Shown here in pieces: positions 30,967 to 39,818 of a stretch of DNA of 64,000 nucleotides. The position numbers and the translations under genes were made by a program. The stretch is from the NCBI GenBank assembly GCA_015655375.1, contig JAATFD010000044.1, positions 1 through 64,000 of the forward strand. The letters run 5' to 3'. Each line of letters opens with the position of its first letter. Position 1 is the first letter of the stretch. The notes beneath the pieces were generated by a model. That model was not told the origin of the DNA, searched no databases, and was given only the letters and a program-made list of their open reading frames with translations. The stretch comes from Actinomycetales bacterium (lineage in GTDB: Bacteria; Actinomycetota; Actinomycetes; Actinomycetales; Actinomycetaceae).

Positions 30967-32217
30967 CTAGTGCCCCGGACGGCCAGGAACCCAGTCAGTG
31001 CCATGCTCATCGGACAGCAAGGACGCCGGACCGATCGCTTCACCACCGAACCTGCGGGTGACGGCGTCCATCGCACGCTCCGCTGCCAACGACCGCTCGT
31101 CATCGTCGAGGGTAACCGCGATCCCGTCGCTGCGCCGCTGCAGGTTCTCTGCGCGGACCCCAAACAACCGCACGCCACCCGAGGGCATCGTCTCACGCGC
31201 GAACAAGGATGAGGCCGCCCGCGCGATCTCTCTGCCCAGGTCCGTCGGGGCCGGCAGGGTCAGGGAGCGGGTGATCGTGTGGAACTCGATGTCACGCACC
31301 TTGATCCCGATCGTCCATGCAACCAGGCCGCCCGCGCGCAGACGCCGAGCACACTGGTGGGAAGAACGCACGAGGAATGTCTCGATCGCGCGCCGGTCCG
31401 TGATGTTCTCCGCGAAGGTCGACTCCGTGCTGATCGACTTCTCGTCCCGACCGGGGGTCACCGACCGATGGTCGATGCCCCAGGCCTGGTCATGGAGATG
31501 ATGAGCTCCCACTGCCCCCAGGAGCCGCGTCAGCCGACGGATGTCGGCCCGCGCGAGGTCCCCCACCGTGACGATGCCCTCACGATCGAGGACGTCTCCG
31601 GTTCTCCCACCCACACCCCACAGCACCCCGACAGGCAGTCCCTGGAGGAAGTCGACGGTCGCTTCCGAGGGCACCAACAGAAGACCGTCGGGCTTCGCGT
31701 GGGAGGACGCGATCTTCGCGACACCCTTCGTCGCCGCGATTCCGACCGAGGCGGGAATCCCGACCTCGGCGCGAATCCTTTCGCGCAACATGCGGCCGAT
31801 CCTTGTGGGAGACCCCAAACGCCGACGTGAGCCGGACACATCGAGGAAGGCCTCGTCGATACTCAGCTGCTCGACCAGGGGCGTGACATCGGACAGGATC
31901 GCCATGACGTGCCGCGAGTAGTCGCCGTAGAGCCCGTGACGCACGGCGACGACGCGGGCTTGCGGGCACAGGGCATGGGCCCGCCCCATCGGCATCCCGG
32001 CGCGGACGCCCAGGGCCCGGGCCTCGTAAGTAGCAGAGGTGACGACGCCGCGCGTCCCGACTCCCCCGACGATCAGGGGTCTCCCCGCAAGTGAGGGATC
32101 CTCGGCCAATTCAACCGAAGCGAAGAAAGAATCCATGTCGACGTGGAGGATCGTCGTGTCCGAGTCGTCGCCGCCCCAGTCCCGTCGGGCGCGCTCGTCA
32201 CGGGGCGCATTCGACAC
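30967..32217 (-). CDS. dinB: DNA polymerase IV (Y-family translesion polymerase)
   Basis: Error-prone Y-family polymerase, about 416 residues. It has ILHVDMDSFFASVE with the first catalytic Asp, the steric and finger region SATYEARALGVRAGMPMGRAHALCP, and the catalytic SIDEAFLDV. The helix-hairpin-helix thumb and a little-finger domain follow. No beta-clamp motif was positively identified at the C-terminus (WVPGRPGH). The GTG at 32217 has GGAGG eight bases upstream. No LexA box was seen in the 108-bp gap to the divergent gene, so SOS control is not supported. Confidence 0.92.
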   Translation of the reverse strand: MSNAPRDERARRDWGGDDSDTTILHVDMDSFFASVELAEDPSLAGRPLIVGGVGTRGVVTSATYEARALGVRAGMPMGRAHALCPQARVVAVRHGLYGDYSRHVMAILSDVTPLVEQLSIDEAFLDVSGSRRRLGSPTRIGRMLRERIRAEVGIPASVGIAATKGVAKIASSHAKPDGLLLVPSEATVDFLQGLPVGVLWGVGGRTGDVLDREGIVTVGDLARADIRRLTRLLGAVGAHHLHDQAWGIDHRSVTPGRDEKSISTESTFAENITDRRAIETFLVRSSHQCARRLRAGGLVAWTIGIKVRDIEFHTITRSLTLPAPTDLGREIARAASSLFARETMPSGGVRLFGVRAENLQRRSDGIAVTLDDDERSLAAERAMDAVTRRFGGEAIGPASLLSDEHGTDWVPGRPGH

Positions 32218-32325
32218 GGTGGTCGCCTCCCTCCTGCTCGCCGCCCCCGGACTCGGGAACACCACCATCGTAGGAGGGACCACCCCCGATCCGCGGCCGC
32301 ACCGCCTCCACGTAGGCTGACGGGT

Positions 32326-33213
32326 GTGTCCCACCGATCCGGCCCTCGTTCCTCCTCGCCCGACGAGCGTCCGACTCACCGTGCCCGCGGACGCGTCGAC
32401 CACGAGGTCGCCACGGGGACCGTCTCGCTGATCCGCGAGGGCTCCCGAGTGACTCTCTTCCTCGACGGCGTCGAGTCCTCCTGCCTCGATCTCGATCATC
32501 CCGAACGACTCGAGTTCGAATACATGCAGCAGATGACCGCCGCGCTGGAGGCCGCAATCCCCTCCCCCTCTCCGATCCGTGCGATGCACATCGGTGCCGC
32601 GGCCTGCGCACTGCCGCGCGCCTGGGATGCCGCGAGGCCGGGCTCACGCCAGATCGCCGTCGAGGTCGATCCCCTTCTGGCTGAGGGTGTGCGCAGATGG
32701 TTCGACCTGCCACGCGCCCCGCGTCTGAGGATTCGAGTCGGCGACGGGCGCGCTGAGTTGTCCCGCACCAGACCCGGGAGCCTTGACGTCGTCGTTCGGG
32801 ACGCCTTCGATCATGGGGTCGTTCCCACCCATCTCGCGACACTCGAAGCCGCCCAGACGTCCGCCCGGGCCCTGCGCCACGGTGGATTGTGCCTGGTCAA
32901 TACCGCCCACGGCGGTTCTCATGACGCTCGACCCGACATCGCGGCGTTCGCCGAGGCCTTTCCGCAGGTCCGTCTGATTGCGGACCCGAAGGTCCTGCGC
33001 TCCGGACGTCATGGCAACATCGTCATCGTCGCCCAGACCGCACCTGCTGACGAGGACGGGCTGCTCGATGCCGACGAACTAGATCGAGCCCTGCGGCGCC
33101 TGCCCCTGCCGACCCGGCTCGTGCGTGGACGCGACCTGGATCGATGGCTGGCGGGGGCGCTCCCGGCGACCGATGCGTCCCTCGGATCGACCCCACCGGG
33201 TGAGCCCTCCTGA
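32326..33213 (+). CDS. Spermidine-synthase-like SAM-fold protein
   Basis: A 295-residue Rossmann-fold protein related to spermidine synthases. The N-terminal strand pair includes LIREGSRVTLFLDGVESSCLDLDHPERLEFEYMQQM. MHIGAAACALPRAW takes the place of the usual GGGDGG loop, IAVEVDPLL follows, and VVVRDAFDHGVVPTHL stands where polyamine enzymes have a DxxDP motif. The polyamine-specific acidic residues are not obvious, so true spermidine synthase activity is doubtful. The GTG start is seven bases after TAGGCT, a leaderless layout. It diverges from dinB and converges on the MFS gene. Confidence 0.75.
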   Translation: MSHRSGPRSSSPDERPTHRARGRVDHEVATGTVSLIREGSRVTLFLDGVESSCLDLDHPERLEFEYMQQMTAALEAAIPSPSPIRAMHIGAAACALPRAWDAARPGSRQIAVEVDPLLAEGVRRWFDLPRAPRLRIRVGDGRAELSRTRPGSLDVVVRDAFDHGVVPTHLATLEAAQTSARALRHGGLCLVNTAHGGSHDARPDIAAFAEAFPQVRLIADPKVLRSGRHGNIVIVAQTAPADEDGLLDADELDRALRRLPLPTRLVRGRDLDRWLAGALPATDASLGSTPPGEPS

Positions 33214-33235
33214 TTTCAGGTCGAGGACCGTGGCC

Positions 33236-34498
33236 TCAGATGGCTGTTCCACCCCGTCGCCGTACCCTGGACCGCGACGCGAGAACGCCAATCAGGCCGA
33301 TTCCCCACGTCACGACCTGAAGGGAAAGCGCCAGGCGGAATTCCTGCCACCCGAGCACCCCGTCGCCCGATGTCGCGTCGAGTGCTGTGCCGATCGCCTC
33401 GACCGCGATGAGGGTCGCGGCGAATCCACCCATGTTCGTCGCCCCGGTCGCAGTTCCCAGGCGTTCGCGCACTGCGCCCTGACGGACGAAGTCGAACCCG
33501 ATCGAGGACGAGACTCCCGCGAGCGCCAATACGACCACCAACACGACCACGACCCATGCGGGCACGGGACGAGTGGGAGCAAGCACGGCTCCCCACACGA
33601 GCACCACAGCCACGGCCGACCCGACGACCATCGGGATCCGGGCGCCCGGACGCTTGGCCGTCAGCTGCCCGACGAACGGACCAGCGACGATGTTGATGAG
33701 GGTGAACAGCACCAACATGCTCGACGCGTTTCCGGCGCTCATCCCCATTCCGAGCGTCAGAAAGGGCACACCCCACAACAGAGTGAAAGTCATCGCGGGA
33801 CCTGCGCCACTCCAGTGAGTGAAGAAGCCGAGCCAGGTCCAGGGCGATCCCAGCACGCGGCGCAGGGTGAGTGCAACGGGCTCATGAGGGTGTTCTCCCG
33901 GACCGGACGGGTGGCGAAGCGTTCCCGGAGTGTCACGGACGAAGGCGGCGACCAGCAACGCTCCCGCAAAGGTCATGCCGCCCATCACGGCGAAGGCGAA
34001 CGACCATCCGAAGTGATGGAGGACTCCCATGAAGGGCCAGGCGGAGATCACCTGGCCGAGCGTCCCGATGATGGACGTCAGCTGCGTGAACAGGGGGATC
34101 CGGAAGGGAGAGAACCACGACGGCAGCAGGCGCAGCACGGAAACGAAGGCCGTCGCGTCGCCGATGCCCAGAAGCACCCGAGCCGCGAGTGCCGTCGGCA
34201 CTCCATCGGCAACGGCCATCCCCAGTTGGGCCACTGCGACCAGGACGGCACCCGTGTACAGCAGACGGCGGGGGCCCCACCGGTCCAGGGCCAGTCCGAC
34301 CGGGATCTGGGAGATCCCGTAAATGCCCACCTGCAGACTGGAGAAGAGGGCCAGGGTCGCTGCAGACATCTCGAAGCGGTCCATTGCCTCGACCCCGGCG
34401 ACGCCGAGGGAGGTCCGTCCCGCGATCGCACAGATGTAGGAGATCATCGCGCACGCCCACACGGCCACTGCCTTACCGGCAGGGCCGGGTCTCCCCAT
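33236..34498 (-). CDS. Major facilitator superfamily transporter
   Basis: A polytopic permease of about 420 residues with 12 predicted membrane segments. The motif-A-like loop VGLALDRWGPRRLLYTG lies between helices 2 and 3, and the second half has FVGQLTAKRPGARIPMV. No residue identifies the substrate; nitrate/oxalate-type or drug carriers share this general layout. I prefer the ATG at 34498 (MGRPGPAGKAVAVW); the ORF-track start at 34525 adds nine residues. It follows the PAC2 gene on the same strand. Confidence 0.8.
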   Translation of the reverse strand: MGRPGPAGKAVAVWACAMISYICAIAGRTSLGVAGVEAMDRFEMSAATLALFSSLQVGIYGISQIPVGLALDRWGPRRLLYTGAVLVAVAQLGMAVADGVPTALAARVLLGIGDATAFVSVLRLLPSWFSPFRIPLFTQLTSIIGTLGQVISAWPFMGVLHHFGWSFAFAVMGGMTFAGALLVAAFVRDTPGTLRHPSGPGEHPHEPVALTLRRVLGSPWTWLGFFTHWSGAGPAMTFTLLWGVPFLTLGMGMSAGNASSMLVLFTLINIVAGPFVGQLTAKRPGARIPMVVGSAVAVVLVWGAVLAPTRPVPAWVVVVLVVVLALAGVSSSIGFDFVRQGAVRERLGTATGATNMGGFAATLIAVEAIGTALDATSGDGVLGWQEFRLALSLQVVTWGIGLIGVLASRSRVRRRGGTAI

Positions 34499-34514
34499 CG
34501 TGGTCACGCGCCGA

Positions 34515-34554
34515 CACGACCCCACAAAGGTCGTGCACCGGGCCGGGCGACCTT
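34515..34554 (-). terminator. Overlapping alternative hairpins between the PAC2 and MFS genes
   Basis: AAGGTCG at 34527-34533 can be part of a stem with CACGACC (34515-34521) or with CGACCTT (34548-34554, touching the PAC2 stop codon). The two stems are mutually exclusive. It may be a simple terminator after PAC2 or an attenuator before the MFS gene; there is no T-run. Confidence 0.3.
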
Positions 34555-35611
34555 AGTGAGAGGTGTCGTCCGAACCCGAGGCGTCCCAGGGGTTGTCGGC
34601 GCGGTGGCGTGCCCGACGGGGATGATTCGGGTCGACGACATCCGGCTGCCGGGATTCACCCGCGTCCGCCTCGCTCGTCCGATCACTGTCAAACTCTTGC
34701 TCACGACGTGCACGATTCGCAAGATACGCCTCGATGACGTCGCCGATGTCCTCGGCGGAGCCCTCGTCCAACACACCCTCGGGCAGCGTCGGCGAGGCGG
34801 AGGCGTCCCCACCCGCAATGAGGGCGTCATAGTGATGTTCGAGAGCCTCAACAGTGCGCGAGACCTCGGCATTGCCCGCCACAATCTGCGACACCTGATC
34901 CATGTCAACGCTGGCTCCGCGCTCGAGGTCACCGACCGGCAGGGACAGGTCCGCATATTCGGACAGCCGACCGAGCAGGGCCGAAGCAGCCCGCGGATAG
35001 GCGTTCTCCGCCATGTAGTACGGGACGGCCGCCATCAGGGCGATGCCCTCGATCCCTTCCGAGGAGAGCCTCTCCTGGAGGAAGGAGGACATCGGTGCCG
35101 GGAACTGCATGGTCCCGATCATCTGGGGCTGATCGGGGATCAGCGAGGACTCGGTGGCCTGGACATGGACCGGCGTCGGACGAGTGTGGGGCACCCCGGA
35201 GGGGATCCCGTGCAGGGAGAAGGAAATCTCGACGCCAGCCGCGCGGACGATGTCGGCAACCGCACGCGCAAAAGTCTCCCACCGCGCGTCGGGCTCGGGC
35301 CCATGAAGCAGGAGAATCGGGTGCCCGAGGTCGTCGTGGACGAGATCGAGGGCGATCTCCGGAGTCTCGACGTCCGTCGTCACCCAGTTCTCCACCGAGA
35401 TGATCGGACGGTGCGAGCGGTAGTCGATGAGCAGGTCGGAGTCGAAGGTCGCGACCCGTTGGACGCCGAACGAATGCAGCATCTGGTCGACCGCGAGGCC
35501 TCCCGCTCCCCCCGCGTCCATCGCCCCGTCGAAATGCGTGACGAGGATCGGGGCTCGTGCTCCGGTTGCGGGTCCGTCCTCGTAGAGTTCGACATCGTTT
35601 CCCTGGTCCAT
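34553..35611 (-). CDS. PAC2 family protein
   Basis: A 352-residue protein of the proteasome-assembly-chaperone-2-like family, common in actinobacteria. It shows ILVTHFDGAMDAGGAGGLAVDQML, VATFDSDLLIDYRSHRPIISVENW, ILLLHGPEPDARWETFARAVADIV and LHGIPSGVPHTRPTPVHVQATE. The last 75 residues are charged and probably disordered. The bacterial function is not established. GGAGGAG precedes the ATG at 35611; the track's longer start overlaps the divergent helR-like gene. Confidence 0.88.
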   Translation of the reverse strand: MDQGNDVELYEDGPATGARAPILVTHFDGAMDAGGAGGLAVDQMLHSFGVQRVATFDSDLLIDYRSHRPIISVENWVTTDVETPEIALDLVHDDLGHPILLLHGPEPDARWETFARAVADIVRAAGVEISFSLHGIPSGVPHTRPTPVHVQATESSLIPDQPQMIGTMQFPAPMSSFLQERLSSEGIEGIALMAAVPYYMAENAYPRAASALLGRLSEYADLSLPVGDLERGASVDMDQVSQIVAGNAEVSRTVEALEHHYDALIAGGDASASPTLPEGVLDEGSAEDIGDVIEAYLANRARREQEFDSDRTSEADAGESRQPDVVDPNHPRRARHRADNPWDASGSDDTSH

Positions 35612-35878
35612 GGTCTCCTCCTCCCCACTACGCGCCGTCCAACGGCGACTTCCTCTTCTGCGGACCACGCTACCCGCCCGCGCGAACGGCTGCGAGGTCT
35701 GTCCCCCGGATTGCGCCGCCAGTGGAATCGGGAATGATCGAGGTTCGTTCATCGGCCGCATCCCCGGGACCACGCCATGGTGCGGGACAATCCCATGGGT
35801 CGACGCCACGCGCGACCGCACACGCGTCGTCCATTGATGAGGCACAATGGACCACCTGTTTTCCGGCGAGGGAGGCTC

Positions 35879-38161
35879 ATGAGCGTGGATGACACTCCAG
35901 CGGGGTCCTACGACGAGGAGATCGGTGTCGAACAGCATTTTCTCGATCATGCCTATACGACGCTGGATCGAACCCGCTCCAGCCACCGCGCGGCACAACG
36001 CAGGGCCCAGGCCGATCATGGCGTTGGCAACGCTCAGGGCCTGACAGAGCGGGACGCGATCGCCGCGCATTTCGGGGATCTCGCGGCACGCCTCGAGCAC
36101 GTCGAGGACCGCCTGGTCTTCGGCCGCCTCGACACGGTCGAGCCGTCCCTGCTCTACATCGGACGTATCGGGCTGTCCGACGAGGACGGTTCCCCTCTGC
36201 TCATCGACTGGCGCGCTCCCGCGGCCCGCGCCTTCTACCAGGCAACTGCGGCCCACCCCGACGGCGTCGTCCGGCGCCGCCACATCACGACCAAGGCCCG
36301 CCGAGTGACGTCCATCGAGGACGAATTGCTCGACACCGGCCGCGCCGACGAGGACGAGCTGGCGCTGCAGGGCGAGGGCGCACTGATCTCCGCACTGTCA
36401 CGGGCCCGGGAGGGACGCATGGGCGACATTGTCGCCACGATCCAGGGCGAGCAGGATCGGGTCATCCGCGCCGACGACAACGGCCTGATCGTCGTGCAGG
36501 GCGGACCCGGCACCGGGAAGACAGCCGTCGCTCTTCACCGCGCCGCCTACCTCCTCTATTCCGAGCGCTCCCGTCTCGAGCGCTCCGGGGTGCTCCTGGT
36601 CGGACCCTCCCGCGTCTTTCTGCGCTACATCGAACAGGTGCTCCCCTCGCTCGGCGAGTCCGGCGTCGTCTCGGTGACGATGGGCGACCTCGTTCCCGGC
36701 TTCCATGCCGAAGCCGTCGATCCCGAGGACATCGACGCCGCCAAGGGCCGCGAGGCCTGGGCCAGCGTGCTCAAGGCCGCGGTGCGCGACCTTCAACGCG
36801 TCCCCACTCAGGACCAGACACTCACCGTGTGGAACCGGAGCGTCGTCCTGACAGTCAGTGACGTCGTCGAGGCCCGCACCCGGGCGCGGCGCGGCGGTCA
36901 GCCCCACAATGTCGCTCGCGAGGGATTTGCCGTCGGTCTCGTTGACCTGCTCGCCCGCAGACTCGCCGCACAGTCCGACGCTCCTGGGGAAAAGCCGGAT
37001 TCCGAGGACGTCGACATGTGGGCCGGCGAGGTTAGGGACTCCCGCGAGGCCCGCCGGGCGATCAACCTCGCCTGGATGCCGACCTCCTCGCGCACGCTCC
37101 TCGACCGTCTCTTTGCGCGTCCGCAGCTCCTGGCGCGCCTCAACGCGTCGGTCACGCCTCACCTCTCCCAGGCAGACCTCGGTCTGGTTGCGCGCGCCAA
37201 GGGCTCGCCCTTGACGGTGTCCGATATCCCTCTCATCGACGAACTCGAGGAGCTGCTCGGCACCAGTGATGCCCTCGCAGCACGCACCGCCTCCGAACGA
37301 GCCGCCCGCGAGGCCGACGAGGTCGCCCGGGCCCGTGAGGCGATCGCCTCACAATCGTTGGGCGGCGGAATCGTCACGGCCGAGCAATTGGCCGATTTCG
37401 CTCGCGGCGAGGTCGACGTCGCGCCCCTGGCCGAACGAGCGGCCGCGGATCGGTCATGGACCTACGGACACGTCGTCGTCGACGAGGCCCAGGAACTGAC
37501 GCCCATGGGATGGCGGTCGTTGCTGCGCCGCTGCCCCTCGCTCAGCTTCACCGTCGTCGGCGATCTCGATCAACGCCGGGGACATCACCGTCCTGCGACC
37601 TGGAAGGATGCCTTGGGACCCGCTGCGCGGGCACTCTCGGACGAATACGTCCTGTCTGTGTCCTATCGCACCCCGCGTTCCCTGACGGCCCGCGCCCAGG
37701 ACGTCATGGAGGCCGTCGGCGAACCCGTGCGTTACCCGCTCATCGCGGTGCGCGAGGTCGAGGACTCCTACGCGCTCTCCCGTATCCCCGGAGGCACGCA
37801 GACTCCCTCACCGCGCGGAGACGACTCCGTGTGGACCCGCGTGCAGGAGGTCATCGAGGCGGAGAGCATACGACTCGATGACCTCGTCGGCCAGGGCCGA
37901 GGTCGTCTGGCCATCGTCGTCGGATCCTCCCGCGCCGAGGCCTGGGGCGCGGACACGGTTGGATACTCCGGGCTCGACCAACGCGTCAGTCTGTTGGGTG
38001 CGACCGGGGTCAAGGGACTCGAGTTCGACACGGTCATCCTGGTCGAGCCCGCCGAGATCCTCGCCGACGGGCCCGGGGACCTCTTCGTCGCCCTGACGAG
38101 AGCCACCCAACGCCTCCACGTCGTGGCCGCGGGATCCCTACCCGACGGGCTGGAGGCCTGA
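35879..38161 (+). CDS. helR: HelD/HelR-type RNA polymerase recycling ATPase
   Basis: A 760-residue SF1-like ATPase of the HelD family, which binds RNA polymerase, removes it from stalled or rifampicin-bound complexes and is recycled by ATP hydrolysis. An N-terminal coiled-coil arm (EEIGVEQHFLDHAYTTLDRTRS) leads to Walker A GGPGTGKTAVALHRAAYLLY near residue 209. Further motifs are VVVDEAQELTPMGWRSLLRRCP, VVGDLDQRRGHHRP and VALTRATQRLHVV. GGGAGG lies four bases before the ATG. The actinobacterial HelR subtype is inferred from the DQRRG signature. Confidence 0.87.
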   Translation: MSVDDTPAGSYDEEIGVEQHFLDHAYTTLDRTRSSHRAAQRRAQADHGVGNAQGLTERDAIAAHFGDLAARLEHVEDRLVFGRLDTVEPSLLYIGRIGLSDEDGSPLLIDWRAPAARAFYQATAAHPDGVVRRRHITTKARRVTSIEDELLDTGRADEDELALQGEGALISALSRAREGRMGDIVATIQGEQDRVIRADDNGLIVVQGGPGTGKTAVALHRAAYLLYSERSRLERSGVLLVGPSRVFLRYIEQVLPSLGESGVVSVTMGDLVPGFHAEAVDPEDIDAAKGREAWASVLKAAVRDLQRVPTQDQTLTVWNRSVVLTVSDVVEARTRARRGGQPHNVAREGFAVGLVDLLARRLAAQSDAPGEKPDSEDVDMWAGEVRDSREARRAINLAWMPTSSRTLLDRLFARPQLLARLNASVTPHLSQADLGLVARAKGSPLTVSDIPLIDELEELLGTSDALAARTASERAAREADEVARAREAIASQSLGGGIVTAEQLADFARGEVDVAPLAERAAADRSWTYGHVVVDEAQELTPMGWRSLLRRCPSLSFTVVGDLDQRRGHHRPATWKDALGPAARALSDEYVLSVSYRTPRSLTARAQDVMEAVGEPVRYPLIAVREVEDSYALSRIPGGTQTPSPRGDDSVWTRVQEVIEAESIRLDDLVGQGRGRLAIVVGSSRAEAWGADTVGYSGLDQRVSLLGATGVKGLEFDTVILVEPAEILADGPGDLFVALTRATQRLHVVAAGSLPDGLEA

Positions 38162-38452
38162 GGCGCTCGGAACGCACCAGCCAATCACCCGGTTCCCCGC
38201 GGCGCCCGAGATGCCCGTCACCTGTGTGCTCAGGCGCACGGCACGGTGGGAATGGCCGAGATCACCGCCAGGATTCCGGAACCCGACCGGTGAGTCTTCG
38301 GCTCGGTCCTGACCGTCAGGCACAACGTCCTCGCCAACTGGTGTCGGCGATCGCAGAGGTTCGCCGGCAGAGTGGTCGCGCATGCCGACAGCCGCACGCC
38401 CGCCCTTCGACCGACCCGACACCGGGAGCCGGGGCCGTGGCATCATGCCTCC

Positions 38453-39658
38453 ATGACCCGTGCCTTGATCCTCGAAAACCCCCATATGGACGCCGACCGG
38501 ATCTTTGACTCGCATGGAGTCTCCGTGACCCGGGTGCGCGGCGCCCTCGACGAGGACGAGCTGATCGCCGCCCTCGACGGCGTGGACATTCTCGGCATCC
38601 GATCGAAGACACGCGTCACCCGGCGAGTCCTCGAGTCCACTCCCCAACTGACGACGATCGGCGCTTTCTGCATCGGCACCAACCAGATCGACTTGGCGAC
38701 GGCGACAGAACGCGGTGTCGCCGTCTTCAACGCGCCGTACTCGAACACGCGCTCCGTCGTCGAACTCGCCGTCGGGGAAATCATCGACCTCACCCGCAGG
38801 GTGACGGTGCGCAACTCGCGACTGCACCGGGGCATCTGGGACAAATCCGCCGACGGCTCCCACGAGGTGCGCGGCCATACCCTGGGCATCATCGGCTACG
38901 GCAATATCGGCACCCAGCTGTCAGTCCTCGCCGAAGCCTTGGGGCTCAACGTCATCTACTACGACATCGCCGAACGACTCTCGCTGGGCAACGCGACACA
39001 GATGCCGACCCTCGACTCCGTGCTCCGCGAGGCCGACATCATCTCGATCCACGTCGACGGGTCCGTCTCGAACGCGAACCTCTTCGGGGACCGCGAGTTC
39101 TCTTTGATGAAACAGGGGGCACTGTTCATCAATCTGTCGCGCGGCTTCGTCGTCGACCTCGAGGCGTTGCGGGCGCACTTGGTCTCGGGTCATCTGGGCG
39201 GCGCCGCCATCGACGTCTTCCCCCAGGAACCCAAGGCGAACGGCGATCCCTTCGAGTCGCCGTTGGCCGGCCTCGACAACGTCATCCTCACACCCCATGT
39301 CGGGGGGTCGACGGAAGAGGCTCAGCTCGACATCGGGCACTTCGTCTCTGCCAAGATCTGCGACTACATGGACACCGGCTCGACCGAGATGAGCGTCTCA
39401 CTGCCGAACCTCCAGCTGAAGCCCTCTTCCATCAGCCTCAACCGGATCCGCCTGATCCACCGGAACATGCCGGGAGTCCTGGCACGTGTCAACCAAATCC
39501 TCGCGGGGTCCGGGGCGAACATCGACGGTCAGATCCTCGCCACGGAGAGGACGATCGGCTATGCGATCACCGACATCTCGACCGAGCCGCCGGTCGGCGC
39601 CCTGGAGACGATCGCGGCAATGCCGGACACCGTCCGCCTGACTGTCACATCGCTGTAG
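38453..39658 (+). CDS. serA: D-3-phosphoglycerate dehydrogenase with ACT domain
   Basis: NAD-dependent enzyme of 401 residues for the first step of serine synthesis, of the short (E. coli-like) type. It has DILGIRSKTRVT, IGAFCIGTNQIDLATATERGV, the NAD loop GIIGYGNIGTQLS, INLSRGFVVDLEAL and the catalytic TPHVGGSTEEAQ. The C-terminal ACT domain (RIRLIHRNMPGVLARVNQIL) probably binds serine for feedback inhibition. A CATCAT hexamer lies six bases before the ATG and there is no clear ribosome binding site, so leaderless expression is possible. The 291-bp region upstream holds nothing else I can identify. Confidence 0.93.
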   Translation: MTRALILENPHMDADRIFDSHGVSVTRVRGALDEDELIAALDGVDILGIRSKTRVTRRVLESTPQLTTIGAFCIGTNQIDLATATERGVAVFNAPYSNTRSVVELAVGEIIDLTRRVTVRNSRLHRGIWDKSADGSHEVRGHTLGIIGYGNIGTQLSVLAEALGLNVIYYDIAERLSLGNATQMPTLDSVLREADIISIHVDGSVSNANLFGDREFSLMKQGALFINLSRGFVVDLEALRAHLVSGHLGGAAIDVFPQEPKANGDPFESPLAGLDNVILTPHVGGSTEEAQLDIGHFVSAKICDYMDTGSTEMSVSLPNLQLKPSSISLNRIRLIHRNMPGVLARVNQILAGSGANIDGQILATERTIGYAITDISTEPPVGALETIAAMPDTVRLTVTSL

Positions 39659-39755
39659 GGCCACCGCGGGAGCCACTGCGTCCGAGGTCACGCCAATGTG
39701 GGAAGGACGTCAGCGTCGCCCGTGGAGTGATCCGGTCGTCGAGCAGCACTGGGAA

Positions 39756-39790
39756 TTGACCTACGCTACCGTAGACCTACGGTAGCGTAG
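39756..39790 (+). promoter_or_regulatory. Tandem palindromic operator overlapping the acyl-CoA ligase promoter
   Basis: CTACGCTACCGTAG (39761-39774) is followed two bases later by its exact reverse complement CTACGGTAGCGTAG (39777-39790). Each half is itself a near-palindrome (CTACG...CGTAG), giving two operator-like sites 16 bp apart. A TTGACC at 39756 and a TACGGT at 39778 (16-bp spacer) make a promoter buried in the repeat. This is what a TetR-family repressor site looks like. The ligase ATG is 28 bases downstream. No regulator gene is adjacent. Confidence 0.75.
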
Positions 39791-39818
39791 GGCCGGTCGA
39801 CGAGTCTGGAGGAGTGCA

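Noticed and set aside
33125-35737. 870-codon plus-strand ORF opposite the MFS and PAC2 genes
   Set aside because: It spans two well-supported minus-strand genes and their gap. Its sequence is His/Arg/Gly-rich filler with no motif.
35612-35878. Possible rifampicin-associated element upstream of the helR-like gene
   Set aside because: No 19-bp GC-rich inverted repeat of the kind described for inducible helR genes was found in the divergent region.
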